The notes: generated by a model not told the origin, from the letters alone. Numbered from the stretch's first letter, positions 37,436 through 49,660 are shown. The stretch: DNA of 64,000 nucleotides from Brevipalpus yothersi (GCA_003956705.1 QZCP01000001.1:62001-126000); one strand, 5' to 3'. Program-made: numbers and translations.

Positions 37436-37563
37436 TTAATTGAAGGAAAAGAATGATCGTAGGAAAGGCTTCTGAAGTTCAACAATACAGTTTCTTTCCA
37501 TATCATTGATAGATTTGTATTCATTGGTGAGATCAATTATTGTCGAACCCTCTGCTCGTAAAT
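37436..37563 (-). other. Conserved open exon-like stretch of unknown identity
   Basis: After a TCTCAG acceptor it reads DLRAEGSTIIDLTNEYKSIN... to TAA, in the same phase as TY exon 3. The duplicate at 52276-52424 also stays open, with a longer end. It carries no cysteine pattern of the TY domain. It could be the last exon of a decayed or unrelated small gene between TY1 and TY2. Confidence 0.25.
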
Positions 37564-37862
37564 CTGAGAGAACGAAAGAAAAACAGGAAATGAACAGTTG
37601 ATAGAATATTTAGATTAATCAGAAGTGGACCAAACTCAAGTTTCAGGGTGAACAATGAGTGTAGAATGAGCTAACTTCGAATTAACTGGATTTTTCATAC
37701 ACAGAATTAGAATAATTCCCACACCCAACCAATCTGTAGATGTGATGTGAAAAGTTCATTTTATTTTATGATTTGTGTTGAGAAACCTATAACGCACGGT
37801 CAAAATCATTCGATTTCATACTTCTGTGTAACTTTTAGTGATAAACCTTTTTTTGGCAGAGT

Positions 37863-38346
37863 TCATTTTGGTTTTTTTGTGGTTCGAGCCCTTCGGCAAG
37901 TTTCATCCGACGTTGCATCTCCCATTATAATTTTACCATCAGCGTCTACGCAAAATGATCTCATTGCATAATGTTGTCTGGGTGAATAGGAACCATCTTG
38001 TTCGCAACGTGGAGCATAATTTACCACCACTCCGGCTTCTGGTTAACAAAAGTTGAATCAGAAAAAAATTCAGAGGGTATTCATGGTGATATACTGACTT
38101 TTCCCTTCCTCCTGCCGTTTCTGACAATCTGTCTTTCCGGCTGGAGTATTAATAGAAAAAGGGTAGAGTGACAGAGTTAATGAAAATTTTTCACGAATGG
38201 ACATTTCAAAAATTATTAGAGTGTTCCCTTGAATATTTAGAATTCACATGGATAACATGGATTATAAGATACTAGCCTCCCATAGAATAATCAATCAGCA
38301 ACAAGAGGAGAATAAATGAAGGGCAATGAGTGAAAATGAAACTCAT
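37863..38346 (-). CDS. TY2: secreted four-cysteine thyroglobulin-type-1-like protein
   Basis: Exons: 38277-38346 (hydrophobic signal MSFIFTHCPSFILLLLLID), 38099-38140, 37863-38038. Intron 1 must start with GC (AG|GCTAGT), because reading on gives an in-frame stop. The domain has GKTDCQKRQ, APRCEQDGSYSPRQ, SFCVDADGKIIMG and DETC. Cys3 and Cys4 are again replaced (QHYAMRSFC). The basic C-terminus (RRARTTKKPK) is typical of the group. Short secreted product; function unknown, possibly protease inhibition. Confidence 0.8.
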
Positions 38347-38742
38347 TTTAAATGTTTGAGTCCAATAAAACTGTAAGTGCCTTGAAAAGTTTCGAAATAT
38401 TTCCGATAGAGAAATGTTCTGTAATATTTATTCTACAGGGAAAGTTGTAAGAAAGGTAAAAATCAAGAGTAACCAAAACTAATGATCATGTTTCGTGGGA
38501 GAATCTGATAAAGTTAACATGAATTCTAAACTATGTCTAAAAAAATCTAATTGAGATTTTAATCACTCAAACTCAATTTTACATCTAGTACAATATCATG
38601 TGAGAGAAAAAGTTGAGTTATTGTTAAAAATCATTGTGAAAAGCTCATTTTATCTCATGATTTGAGTTGGAAACCCATAACAAATGGCACAAAATTCCAA
38701 TGCTTCTAGATCACTTCTAGTGATCAACTTTTTTTGGCGAAT

Positions 38743-39250
38743 TTAATTTTGCTTTTTTGTAGTTCGAGCTTGTCGGCAAACATCATCCGATGTTGCTTGT
38801 ATTCCAAGTATTTTTTTACCATCAGCTTCTACGCACCAGACCATTCCTGTTGATCCCCACCATTGTCTGGGTGAATATGAACCATCTTCTTCGCAAGACG
38901 GAATAAAATTTCCAATAATTCCCATTTTAGACTTATCTGGTAAACGACAGTTTAATTAGATAAGATTAGATGAAATTCAAGATTTATTTATTAAGATTTA
39001 CTAACTTAATTCCTTCTCTCGCTTCTTTTGACATTCTGTCTTTCCGGCTGTAATATTGAGGGAAAGAGAAACCAGAGTTTTGAGAAACTCATTTTCAAGG
39101 TGCGTTGAGAAATCAATAGAGTATTTCCTAGAATATTCAAATTCGAATAACAAAAATCGGAATAATTTTATGATACTAGCCTCCCAGTGAATGATCGATC
39201 AGCAACAAGAAGAGGATGAACGCAAAACAACGAGTAAAGAGGTAACTCAT
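38743..39250 (-). CDS. TY3: secreted four-cysteine thyroglobulin-type-1-like protein
   Basis: Exons: 39181-39250 (signal MSYLFTRCFAFILFLLLID), 39006-39047, 38743-38936. Intron 1 has the GC donor AG|GCTAGT. Domain: GKTECQKKREK, IPSCEEDGSYSPRQWWG, MVWCVEADGKKILG, DDVC. Cys3 and Cys4 are Trp and Val. It ends RQARTTKKQN. TY5 is a near copy with a premature stop. TY3 lies at the downstream (right-hand) end of duplication unit 1. Confidence 0.82.
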
Positions 39251-41177
39251 TTTAAATGTTTGAGTAAGAGAAAACCGAAAAAAATGGAATAAATTTTGGA
39301 AAGTTTCCTGACAATAAACTAAATTTCTGCTGGAAATGTTGATAAGAGATTAAAATATAGGGTAATTAAAATTAGAGATCATGTTTCGCTCGAAAACCTA
39401 TCATGCTCCAAGGAAAAGAGAATGGTTAGACCGGATAACGTAGAGCGTAATAATTAAATGGATGATTTTTCTTCCATTAAAATATGCTCAGAGTTAGGTT
39501 GATAAGAGGAGTTTATCAGAATTTAACTTCAAGGTTTAGACAAGATTAGTTTCTGGGTTTTACTGATATAGATTGATGAATTGAAATTCTCTCATCGCTC
39601 TAGTTAATCATGTGTTAATGACTATGAAAACTTTTCACCGATACAACTAAAATCATGTAAACTTGACTCTTTTTAGCGTTCGAGAGCTTATTGAGATCAA
39701 AGTTAATGTTCTCCTCCAATAGTTCAGTGAATTTGAACACCCTATCATTCAATGTGGTGCTATATTATTTTTTTCATCTTCCAATGGATGAACTTTGACT
39801 CATTTTCAAGTTGTTTAGCTACTTCTTGAGATTTTTGGATGATATCGAGAGTTTGAGTTTTTCTAGGTTCAAGATTCTCACTTTGAATTGTTTTTTTTTG
39901 CTACAGGCTAAGTGTATTGGGCGAAAATTAAGTCATGATTGCGTTGTGGGCAATCATGTTTAGACCTTTGCTCGTTTTAAGAAGTTATAAGACAGTTGCA
40001 AACATTATAAGCATCTTGAAACAGCCGTTGATAAGTCTAACGGCATGGCAACAATATAAGATGGTCCAAATGTATTTTTCCTGATTAATCTTACCAACTC
40101 TCTCTTTTCCTCTCAAATGTGATTCAAATTTCTTGCGATAGTGTTCAAGAGCTATTGGCTCTAATCTGGTGGATAAAAATCATTGAAATCATCAGGAGCA
40201 CAAAATTTTGAATGATTAATTCGCATTCGTTATTTCTCAAGTTTTCGAACTTTACAGCATCCATCCAATATGTTGGATTTGATCCATGGACATTAGTTAA
40301 AAAGTTTGTAAGTTGTATCCGACTGTTTTAGAGGAGTAAATTGTATTGCAGAGCATTGCTGAAAACACTTGGTATGTTGAATCCAATGAATCGGGTTTCG
40401 TCTCATCATGTTAGGAAAGGAGATGATGTGAGAAATATGAGATGATTTACCATCATCTGCCCCAGATTAAGCCTTGTTTACTTGAGGAAATCGAGCCTGC
40501 AAAACTCCTCGGAATCGAAGGCAATAAAGATTAGCATATTTCATCATGGTTAGCTCTTCAGAGTTTTTCTACCATCAGAGCTGATTGGATTCATATTTCA
40601 ATCGATTGATTGATTTTCTGAAGTCAATGTTTGTCTCTCTTCGAAATGTTGCATCGAATCACTTTCCGAATACGTAAATGTTCGGTTGAGGAATCAGAGG
40701 CGAGATCTCTTAGGGTATGACGATATGGGTAGGATATATCTTGTCAGTCATTCGGAACGTCTCGCCTCAGAATATACTGAGATGTTCGCCTGGAGTGTTT
40801 ATCAAAATTCCAGGCTCGTGGAAACTCAGCTATTAATATAACTTTTGAGAGAGTAACACTTGCAGAAAAGACTCGCGATTGGGCCGTTCAGGAAAAATTT
40901 AGCTTTCAAGTAGCTTCATGTAAGCCCAATGTCAGAATTTTATTAAATAAGCATAAAATAGCAAATTTAGGACAAATATAAGCCATCAAAATGTTTATAG
41001 ATATCTGGATTGAATAAAGAACTAGCTTTGTAGCTCGAGAAAGGACTTTTCCAGGCTTTTTACGGGTTGACCAGAACTGGGCAACAAGAGCATAGATAAG
41101 ATCTAATTGTCAGCTGAGAAGACTTATAGTCTTGCTAAACTTGGAGTGATTTATAACTTTATTGAGGTATTGAGAAA
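39251..41177. other. Spacer spanning the duplication junction
   Basis: It contains the join between units at about 39405. After that it parallels 27252-29035. I see no gene or mobile element. Confidence 0.6.
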
Positions 41178-43337
41178 CTAATCACTTCCATAATAGAAAT
41201 CAGCATCTCGAGAACTCACAGTATAGTCATCATAATCATAATCATAATCATAATTATAATCTGTGATATCATCCCGATTCAGGATGGTGTTGATCCCTAC
41301 ATTATTTTTCTTGTATCGGATCACAAGCTGTCTGTTTAACAATCCTTGCCTCATAAGGTCATAAGCATTGAGCAAGGTAGCGATAGTGACTGAGGAACAC
41401 CCGTTAACGTCAAGATGAGCAAGATTAGGACATCCAGTGAGAACTTTCATGATCCCTTCATCTGTCACTTTGGTATAAGATAGCCAAAGTTTCACTAAGG
41501 TCTTAAGTTTGAGAAGAGAAACAAGACCTCCATCAGTTACCTACGAAGAGAAAGAGATTAATGGCCAAATTTTTGTGATTCACGCTACCTCTCACCTGAG
41601 ATGATGAAACATAAAGCCATTCAATTTTCTCACAAAAAGTCGGTATCAAAGATATCACATCATCATTCAACCAGGTACACTCAGTAAGGATAAGTTTTTT
41701 CAGCTTTTTTGCTGATTTTATCATTTTGACAATTTTTTCACCAATATCACTTCGCTTCCACCTTCCATCAAGCATGGATGACTTGTACGGGCCATCGATT
41801 CTCAAGAATTCAAGTTTTTCGAGTCGGCATGGGGTGATGAGACCATTGTCTTCCCTGTCAGTACCTGAAAGAACAAAAATGGCAAACTTGTCAAATTGTG
41901 ATCAGAAATTCTGTCGATCAGACTCTTACTTTCTTCGATACGACAGATGGAAAGTAATTCCAAGTTTGGGAATGATTCACAGATAATAGAGAATGATCTT
42001 CTGGAAATTGGTCCAATTCCAAGTCCTACAAGAGAGTGGGAGAACTTTTCGGCTAATTTAGCGATGCTCGCCTCAGTCACCTGACAAAGAAATTGGATTC
42101 AAAATAAACTAAAACGAATTCGATGGGGAATAGCTCGTTTTCTAAGTAGGAACAAGAGTCAAAATGCAGCTTCTTCATCCCTCAGGCATCATTTATAAAT
42201 TTGGTGATCATTGAATACTATACCTCTCCGCGTCCTTTCACATTCAGCTCTTTTATCTCCGATAAGTGATGAAAGCATTCCCCAGTGATATGAAGATTTC
42301 CCGTTGGAGTTGATAGTAGATTGAGTTTCTCCAAGCCACTCGCAATTTTGAGATAACTTTCAAGGTCCTCTTCCGTTAAATAGTTACAAAAAGGAAGATG
42401 GAGAGCCTGAAATTTGAGGTAAATAAGGCAACTTCATAGAACAAGTTACAAGAATTGCAAGTAATTTACCTTGAGCTGAGGGCAATATTTTGCCAAACTT
42501 TTAAGAGATCCCTTATCCATCTTGGCATTACGAAGAACCAACTTTTCAATCTTTGGACAACAATTTCCTGGTTGGTGGAACACGAAAAATTTGATTGAAT
42601 GACCACAGTCCATGAACATCAAATATAAGTAGTGATAGGATACACTAACCTATGATGAAGAATGTTGCTTCATCCAAGAAAAGATTGCTATCGAATTCGC
42701 GAAGCTCGGGACATTTTTTCAGAAGAGCAAATAATTTTTTTTTCGTCTCAATTGAAGCTGAGTATCAGAAAATAATTACATTCAGTTCTTATTGTTCAAT
42801 TGTATTTCAATGTGCATTGATCGGGAAATTTTTATGTCAGAAATTCGAAGAGATAAGATGATGGGAAGTACTCACCTGAACTACTATAAAACCTACCAAT
42901 GCGCGAATTCCAGACAAGTTTACGCTTAGACAACCAGATATCTCGGACTATTGTATTCCATCTCTTGCAAACTTAATTTTGTGGAGATGAAGCAAAATTA
43001 GAGGTAAATTAGGAAGACTATTAAGAGTCATACCAAGTTCACAGGCATATAAACTCCTCAAATCTCCTACTTGGTCCAATACATTTCGAATATCAGCATC
43101 TGACAACCTGTGAATTCCACAATCCTCAGGAACTTGTAACACAGGAATGGGGGCTCTCTCCAATTTTCCAGAAATCAATTTCGATACGATATCTTCACGT
43201 TCTTTCAAATCTTTATCTTCGAGTTCTTTTCGGCATTTCACGAAATCTTTCACTCGAAGAATGAGTTTTTCAAATTTTTTTCTTGGCTCCGAATATGCAT
43301 AGCGTGAGTTCCATTTCGGATCATCCAAATTTGACAT
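41178..43337 (-). CDS. Gene K: F-box-LRR protein without RRM, duplicate of I
   Basis: The first exon (43034-43337) starts MSNLDDPKWNSRYA, then ILRVKDFVKCRKELE and IHRLSDADIRNVL. The F-box second half is VCKRWNTIVRDIW. LRR exons continue to the stop at 41178. Splice sites mirror gene I and the frames are open. The tail encodes an alternating Asp-Tyr run (about 41230-41265, from a GAT-TAT repeat) that is longer than in I and ends FYYGSD. It is expected to be a ubiquitin-ligase receptor like the rest; the tail might be a regulatory or binding surface. Confidence 0.85.
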
Positions 43338-45239
43338 ATTGTGCTCAATCCAGAAATTTTTTCACTTATTCACCAAAAAAATCTTCTAGATAACTATTTA
43401 ACACAATCAATTCTTGATAAACCTCGATAAAATTTCAATGAATTTCCTCAAATGAGCTTTACCTTGGAGAAAGAAATGGTGTAAATGGATATAAAACATG
43501 AGTTTTGCTCATCATTTCTCTGCATAATAAAACTCTCTCAATCCTTGAGAAAATGGAGATCGTATCCTGCAAAATTTTTTTGAGATAATGAGCAATGATA
43601 TCAAGCAAAGCATTATAGTCTCCAATGGGAAAACCTTCATAATGAGTGATCATTATCAATCGTTACTGAAGGAAAATCGTCCGAAAAAAGCTCTCAACTT
43701 CGTGGGTCAGGTAAACTCATCCCAGGAGCTCAATTGCTGAAGAGTCGATCGGAGTAGATAATCACGTTTCCATTACAATCAGTACCAACAGGATTTGAGG
43801 ACATCTCACTTCGTTAGACATTTTATTGAATGAACTTTAATCGCTCGATCCAAGAGGAAGACTTGCTGTGGGTCATTATGCAAAACTCAATTAGTGTGAA
43901 GGATAATGCTGTAGAGTTTTTGACTCTACGGTGGCGGATTGCACTCTCATCACATCCAATGATTAGGAAATTTCAAATGAAATGCTTCGATGAAATCTGG
44001 TCTTTGGTCAGGGCTTGAAAAAGTTTCATTGACAATATTTCCACTAAATTCAATCAATTTTCCAGCTTTTAGATCAACTTTTTGATCTATTCGAATAGAC
44101 TATCAAGATGATCATAATAATCTCCCTAGAGATCCTCCAATAAGATGAAACAGAATAATTGAATGAATAACCTTTAATGGTTAGATTCACAGACACAGTA
44201 TCTGTGGTTAGATTAATAATTGTACTCATTCAATCCAGTGTAGTGTCTGACTGTTTTTTTTTATTTTTTCAATCGATGAATTTTGGTGGTCTTTGTCAAT
44301 GATTTCCAATCTCAATGAGTTTTTCTGCAGCTAGCCATGAAAAGTCAAGTGCATTATCCGAAAATTAATACATGACATTGTAGTGGGAAATCATGCTCAG
44401 ATCTTATAATAATTTTGTAAATTTCAAGGATTCACCTTAGAAATGACATTGCGAGCAGCTAAAAAAGTCATGACCCTACAAATTATTTAAATCTGAATGG
44501 ATTTATGATGAACTTCCTAAATCTATGAAGAGAGCTTTATCATACTTTTTTTAACTTGTTAGAGAAGTGAGAATAGGAAATATGAATAACTCGACTTTTT
44601 TCCGCTTAAAAGAATAGAGTCCTCAAAATTCTTTGAACTTGGGAAGAGAATGTAAGGGTAGTAAGAAACTTCATCATATGAGATCATTAATGATGAATTC
44701 GTGGAAAAACTCATTAGAGTGCCACTGGAGCTGATTGCACTCATGTTTTGATTGATAGATTTCCGGAGAAGATGAAACCAAATTTTCTTCCATCATTATC
44801 GAGTGAATTTGAGAGCAGTTAGCTTTACACTCTACTGGGCATAATACTATTGATTTTGCTCACTGTATAGTCGTCTGAAAAGTTGCTCATTAAGAAATTT
44901 CTCATCTTCCAGATCAACTTTCATCGAAAGAGCTCTTCATCGCAAAAAACAAACATCAAATGCTGATTGATATATGAGCTATGGAGAAAAAGAAAAAGAA
45001 AGAGAGAGAGAGAGAGAAAGAGAAGCACAGAGACAAAAAGACAGAGAGACAGAGAGAGCATTCTAACTAAGTTATCATAGTTATAAAATTACGTAAAAGT
45101 TCAATATCCTGAAATAAATTTCTTCAGACTTTCCGAGAAGTAGATAGCAGGGACTTTAATGAAAAATTTGACTGAATGTTAATATTGTGAAAAACGTCTT
45201 GTCAAAGTTTGAGATTGAGATAAAAAAGATCAAAGTATC
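43338..45239. other. Spacer between K and pseudogene L
   Basis: It parallels 31173-32801. A GA-rich simple repeat lies near 44985-45060. No supported gene. Confidence 0.55.
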
Positions 45240-45506
45240 TAAGGTAGTATTTTCTTGTCCAAATCTTATGATTGTTGTTTATACTTCAGATCAATAATCT
45301 TCACTTCCTATCTTGTTCGCAATGAAAAGAGATGATGATTGATAATATACTTTAACTTGAGTTCGAAACCTGTTAGCAGTGTTTAAATCGTACTTGAACA
45401 GCCACGAAAGTCCAGCTTTGAGCATCCCACAAGAATTTTTTTGATACCATCATCGTTTACTTCACTGTTTGTGAGATTCTCAAGAGAATTAAGTTGAGAA
45501 AGAGTA

Positions 45507-46049
45507 TCATAACTTTGGCTTGTTATCTGAAGGCATTGAGGTGAGGAAGCATCCATCACTGTCGAGATGCTCCTTAAGAGCATCTTTGGGCACCATCTTT
45601 ATACAAGCTCGGCAGACTGAGATGCTTTTTCCACTTTTGTCTGAGATGGTATTGAAAAGCTGGTTACGATGGACTGCCCAAATCGCCATATCATAGTAGA
45701 AGACAAGCCATGGGCTACCTGGACGGGTGGGGTCGTACTCATTGATGTTCTTTGACACTTCTTCCCAATCGAGGTTGGTATCGGTTAGATCACCCAACAT
45801 CGTACTGCAACCAACTGTAATTTCTTCAATGTTTTTAATGATTCGGAGGGTTGCTGGAACCAGCTTGTCTTCCGCTCTCAAGATAAATTCGTCAAGTTCC
45901 ATTCCGTGAATCTTGAATTCGGAGAGGCAATCTGCATTGTGGAGTTTTATCGACATTGTTGTAATTTCTTGATCACTTTCACAATTATACATATTTAATT
46001 TCTCAAGGCTTGAATATGGTTGCTGGATTAAATGAGAATGGCCTATCAT
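45507..46049 (-). CDS. Unknown open frame inserted in pseudogene L, 180 aa
   Basis: An open frame starts MIGHSHLIQQPYSSLEKLN and runs through WLVFYYDMAIWAVHRNQ to a possible zinc-binding segment CRACIKMVPKDALKEH...DGC (C-x2-C-x12-H-x5-C). Its last codons run into the acceptor of the LRR exon 11 relic, so the natural end was probably lost. I do not recognise the protein. It sits head-to-head with the LTR-like segment at 46060-46840 and may have arrived with it. It may be a fragment of a longer gene or element. Confidence 0.45.
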   Translation of the reverse strand: MIGHSHLIQQPYSSLEKLNMYNCESDQEITTMSIKLHNADCLSEFKIHGMELDEFILRAEDKLVPATLRIIKNIEEITVGCSTMLGDLTDTNLDWEEVSKNINEYDPTRPGSPWLVFYYDMAIWAVHRNQLFNTISDKSGKSISVCRACIKMVPKDALKEHLDSDGCFLTSMPSDNKPKL

Positions 46050-46059
46050 AAAAAAAGGT

Positions 46060-46840
46060 GAGCTATCAGTTTAGACGGTCCGTTTCTATCTTATGTTGCA
46101 GGAAATCTGAACCCTCCCAATGACGCCAAGTCGACTACCTCATTCACTCAGTTAATCACTTATTTTATACCTTTTTATATGCACTTATATAACATTGCCA
46201 TTGCTTGGCCTATATTCGCAACCATTTTCGGCCATCGAGGCCACCTCAGTTTCCGTATCCTCCTGACCTACATCTGTTACACAGATGTTACGACACTTTC
46301 GGCCACTCGATGGCCACTAGCTTCCGCTACTTCAGTTTCCGCATCCTGGGCTCCCTGCCCGATAGTATATAAGACCGATCTGTTCCTTTGTTAGGACACT
46401 TGTTTCCCACGCTGGTCAAGTCGTCACTCTGCCCAATTGCTGACCGCCCAGGTCCACAGTTTGTACTCTCTCTCTCTCTCTTTCTTTCCATCTCTTTTTC
46501 TCTTTTACCATCTTTCCCAATTAAACTTATTTAATCCTAAGTTTTGTAGTTGTGCTCGACGCACTTGTTGCCTACTTAAGCCCCAATATTCGGTAATTGT
46601 GCACCGGTCAATCGTTAGCGGCCCTAATAGATTGGCAAAGCCGAAACCATCGAGCTCGACGCTCATCTTCGCTCTCATTCAGTGTAGTGTGTGTGTGGAA
46701 CTCGGTGATTTCTCTCACACTTACAAGAGTTGTAAGAGTAGTTTTACTTTTTGGTTTCCATGCATCCCTACCTCGAGTGATCTATCTACCTAGCGACTCA
46801 GCCGTCTCTCTCTGTCGGTGAAGATGTTCAAGTCGTAATG
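46060..46840 (+). mobile_element. LTR- or promoter-like foreign segment
   Basis: Composition changes abruptly here to richer GC with many CG steps. A strong TATATAAG box lies at 46366-46373, followed by a pyrimidine-rich stretch (about 46460-46510) and AATTAAA. This is the layout of a retroelement LTR. I cannot fix its ends: several TG and CA candidates exist and no target duplication is evident. No pol or gag frame accompanies it. Together with the frame at 45507-46049 it replaces exons 9-10 of L. Confidence 0.45.
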
Positions 46841-48351
46841 CTTAAACTCTTAAAGATTCTATATAGTTAGACTCTCGAATGAACTTTCCTAGTTCTCTCT
46901 CTGTTAATTCAAATTTAATCCTGAAATTGAGAATCATAGCTACTCTGTTTAGAATCAATTTCAGGAGAGCACATTTATCATACCAAAAGTTACCTTCAGT
47001 CTTGGAGAATCTGATAATTTAGGAGATATCTTTTGCAGATTGAAGCTGACAAGCTTCGCCAGGAATGGACAACATTTGTCTGAAACACGTGACATAGAGA
47101 AAACATCACAAGAAAGGTTAAATACACCTGAGAATTCTTCCTATCCTTTCCTGTGACAAAGACAAGGTGTAAAAGCATCAACTGCTAATCATACGAATAG
47201 GATCTAACTCTCCAAAACTTTTCTTAGCTCTCTATAAAATCTTTGAAACCATGTGTATTCATACATTAAAAATTTACTTACCCGATTATCTGTGGAGTGA
47301 GTTTTCACTTGATATTCGATCTTCAAATCTCTCAGATTAGGACATCTTTTCAAGATTGAGAATAAATCCTCATTGAAACCTTTCAGATAAATCGAAGAGT
47401 GAGATGACACTTTCAATCAATATGTTCATTGGGCAGATCAAGTATGCATGTGAAAAATGCATAAGAAACACCAAATTAGAATGCTTGGCTGAATGAAACT
47501 CACTGAAGCCATAGGAATGTCCATAACTGTGTTCAATGTGAAGCTCTTTCTTAGCAAGTCAAGTTTGTCTATACTTTGCACCATACCCAATTCACAAGAT
47601 GCCAATTCCTTTATGTCATCATTTTCCTGGATTATTTTTCTTATGACATCGTTGGGTAGTTTTCGAATTCCACTCTGGACAGAATTTTGCTTTTGATGAT
47701 CAAGAAATGATCCCCTCTTGATTTCTCTAGATATTAGTTTTGTCACCTCATCTCCGATCTCTTTCATTTCGCTATCGCTATTTTCTTGACGAGTTTCTAC
47801 GAAACGACAAACTTTGAAATCAGAATTTCTCCAAATGAGGAAACTTTAGGAACCCTATTGAATAAGACACATGAAAGTTTCTCACATAGCTTGAACCCAA
47901 TTTGATCGATTGCAAATCAACTAATAGCCCCTTCTCTGAAGCATTTAGTGTTTTTTGGACACTTTCCGAATTCTTGAAAGTGATGACAGTAGAACTGAAA
48001 AGAGACAAATTTCATTCAAATTAGTAGAGAGAAAAGTTTGGGAAAAGAGCTAAAACTATCACAATTAACATAGATAATTACTTTGCAGGTTGCCATGATT
48101 CATGATCTTTGGCAACGTAAACGTCGATCACTTTTCCAAACCTTTTTTGGAAGAAATTTTTATAAAACCAGGTAAAGTCTTGCATAGATCTGCCCAGCTT
48201 GAAGATGGGAAAAATAGAAAACAGTCAAGCAACTTGGTCATCAGGAGTGTGATTCAGAGCTTACCGTAGATCTTCTAATGCCCTCAACCAATATGTGATT
48301 TGAAACAACCAGTGACTGAGAATGAATGACCAGTAATGTAGACGATGGTTG

Positions 48352-48512
48352 TGGATTATTCTTGGACCACATAGTTGGGCTCATCAGTTTCACACACACT
48401 ATTCATCAGCCAAATTTTTTTGTCCATGTTTTTTGACTAAAATAGAAACATTCACCTATCAAGAAATAGCTGGATGAAAAAAACTAATTTCCATCTTCTT
48501 TCATGAGAAAAA
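48352..48512. repeat. Direct repeat, left copy, flanking the zinc-finger frame
   Basis: It is similar to 49486-49660 (shared GTGGATTATTCTTGGA near one end and CTATCAAGAAATAG inside). It includes a leader-like frame MDKKIWLMNSVCETDE on the minus strand that parallels the start of the zinc-finger protein. Confidence 0.7.
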
Positions 48513-48764
48513 CATGATAATGTTTTTGACATATCTCCGGTATCATCTATCATAATACTTCGAAAAATTAGATCCTGAACGAGCAGAATACACCTTTTTA
48601 ACGGAGAGAATTTGAAGACAACATTTTTATGCCATAGGCTTTTTATCTGGATTTATATTCTTATTCATTTCTAGATAGCACAGTTTCATCACAACAAAAT
48701 CATGTGGGGTCTTGGAGGGAACAATGAGTTTGTAAAGGATTTATCGTTTCTTTTTTTCTAACTT

Positions 48765-49580
48765 TTACTTTTTGGACTTGTTGACAAATTCAAGGAATCG
48801 ATTTTTGGTCCCATTCACTATCAACATAGCTTGTTTACCCGCTGCTGATGTTTGTCCATCGTATAAAGCTTTGACACCTGTACATAGATGATTCACATTA
48901 ATCTTGATATTATGTTTCCGTTTGAAATGTCTCTTGTATCCTTTCTCATCCGAAAAAAAACGATAACATTCACGACAACTACACCAAAAACCTGTGTGAA
49001 ATTTTTGAATATGATAGATCAGGCTGCCTCTTTGATCAGATCTATATGAACAAAAAATACAAAAATGAGGTGATCTTGCACTCATTCCCGCACAAGGGAT
49101 CTGAGTGATAATTTGGCTCAAGTTATGCATAGTCAAATACAAAAGTTTCCCTTCTTTCAGGGCTTTGATTATGCTTATTCTAGCTAAAGTAGAAAAGTTG
49201 GCTACATTCTTGATTTCTTTTTCCATGGGCCAACTCTCAACTAATGTCTCACAACTTGTTATTTTTCCAGTCAACAAATAGTGATCATTGTCCAGAATCA
49301 TGGGGTCAACTCCTTTTAGCGCCATGATGTACTCGGGACATGAACCATTCTTAATGAATTCAATTGTTTCTTGCTGTTTGTGCAATGGGCATTCTTTTTG
49401 CTCTTCAGTCCCATCTCCTTCTGGTAAAAGGAACACAATGGATACGTTACAGTCAATCATTTCGCTGGAAACAGGATCAGAAACAGGTTGTGGATTATTC
49501 TTGGATGCCATAGTTGGGCTCAGTTGCTCGTCAGCTTCATACATACTATCCATCAACGAAATTTCTTGGTCCATAATCAC
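48765..49580 (-). CDS. C2H2 zinc-finger protein, 271 aa, single exon
   Basis: A complete frame from MIMDQEISLMDSMYEADE to TAA. Two C2H2 fingers lie near residues 172-220: C-x2-C-x12-H-x4-H in HFCIFCSYRSDQ...HIQKFH and again in CRECYRFF...HFKRKH. The N-terminal segment SPTMASKNNPQP resembles the RRM-gene leader remnant in L (SPTMWSKNNPQP), so the frame seems fused to, or to have recombined with, exon 1 of L. The rest has no recognised domain; a paired C/H pattern (CPLHKQQ) occurs near residue 64. It may be a nuclear DNA-binding protein, or an intronless captured copy. Confidence 0.6.
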   Translation of the reverse strand: MIMDQEISLMDSMYEADEQLSPTMASKNNPQPVSDPVSSEMIDCNVSIVFLLPEGDGTEEQKECPLHKQQETIEFIKNGSCPEYIMALKGVDPMILDNDHYLLTGKITSCETLVESWPMEKEIKNVANFSTLARISIIKALKEGKLLYLTMHNLSQIITQIPCAGMSARSPHFCIFCSYRSDQRGSLIYHIQKFHTGFWCSCRECYRFFSDEKGYKRHFKRKHNIKINVNHLCTGVKALYDGQTSAAGKQAMLIVNGTKNRFLEFVNKSKK

Positions 49581-49660
49581 ATCTGAAATAGAAACATTTA
49601 CCTATCAAGAAATAGTTGGATGAAGAAAACTAATTTCTATCTTCTTCCGTGAGAAAAATA
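49486..49660. repeat. Direct repeat, right copy, flanking the zinc-finger frame
   Basis: Partner of 48352-48512. It overlaps the start codon region of the zinc-finger frame. Immediately to the right, at 49660, the intact start of L exon 1 resumes. Confidence 0.7.

Larger units (their letters stand above)
27252..39404. repeat. Tandem segmental duplication, unit 1
   Basis: Order: spacer, gene I, gene J, BESS-like fragment, TY1, TY2, TY3. The same order (spacer, K, L, BESS-like fragment, TY4, TY5, TY6) follows directly from 39405. The junction is readable: sequence after TY3 (GATCATGTTTCGCT...) is followed at about 39405 by sequence matching the 27252 start. The far end near 54826 carries the same post-TY3 sequence. 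Confidence 0.85.

Noticed and set aside
46179..46821. Plus-strand frames in the GC-richer segment
   Set aside because: They overlap the TATA box and pyrimidine tract of an LTR-like segment, show low-complexity Ser/Leu composition, and contradict each other's frame.
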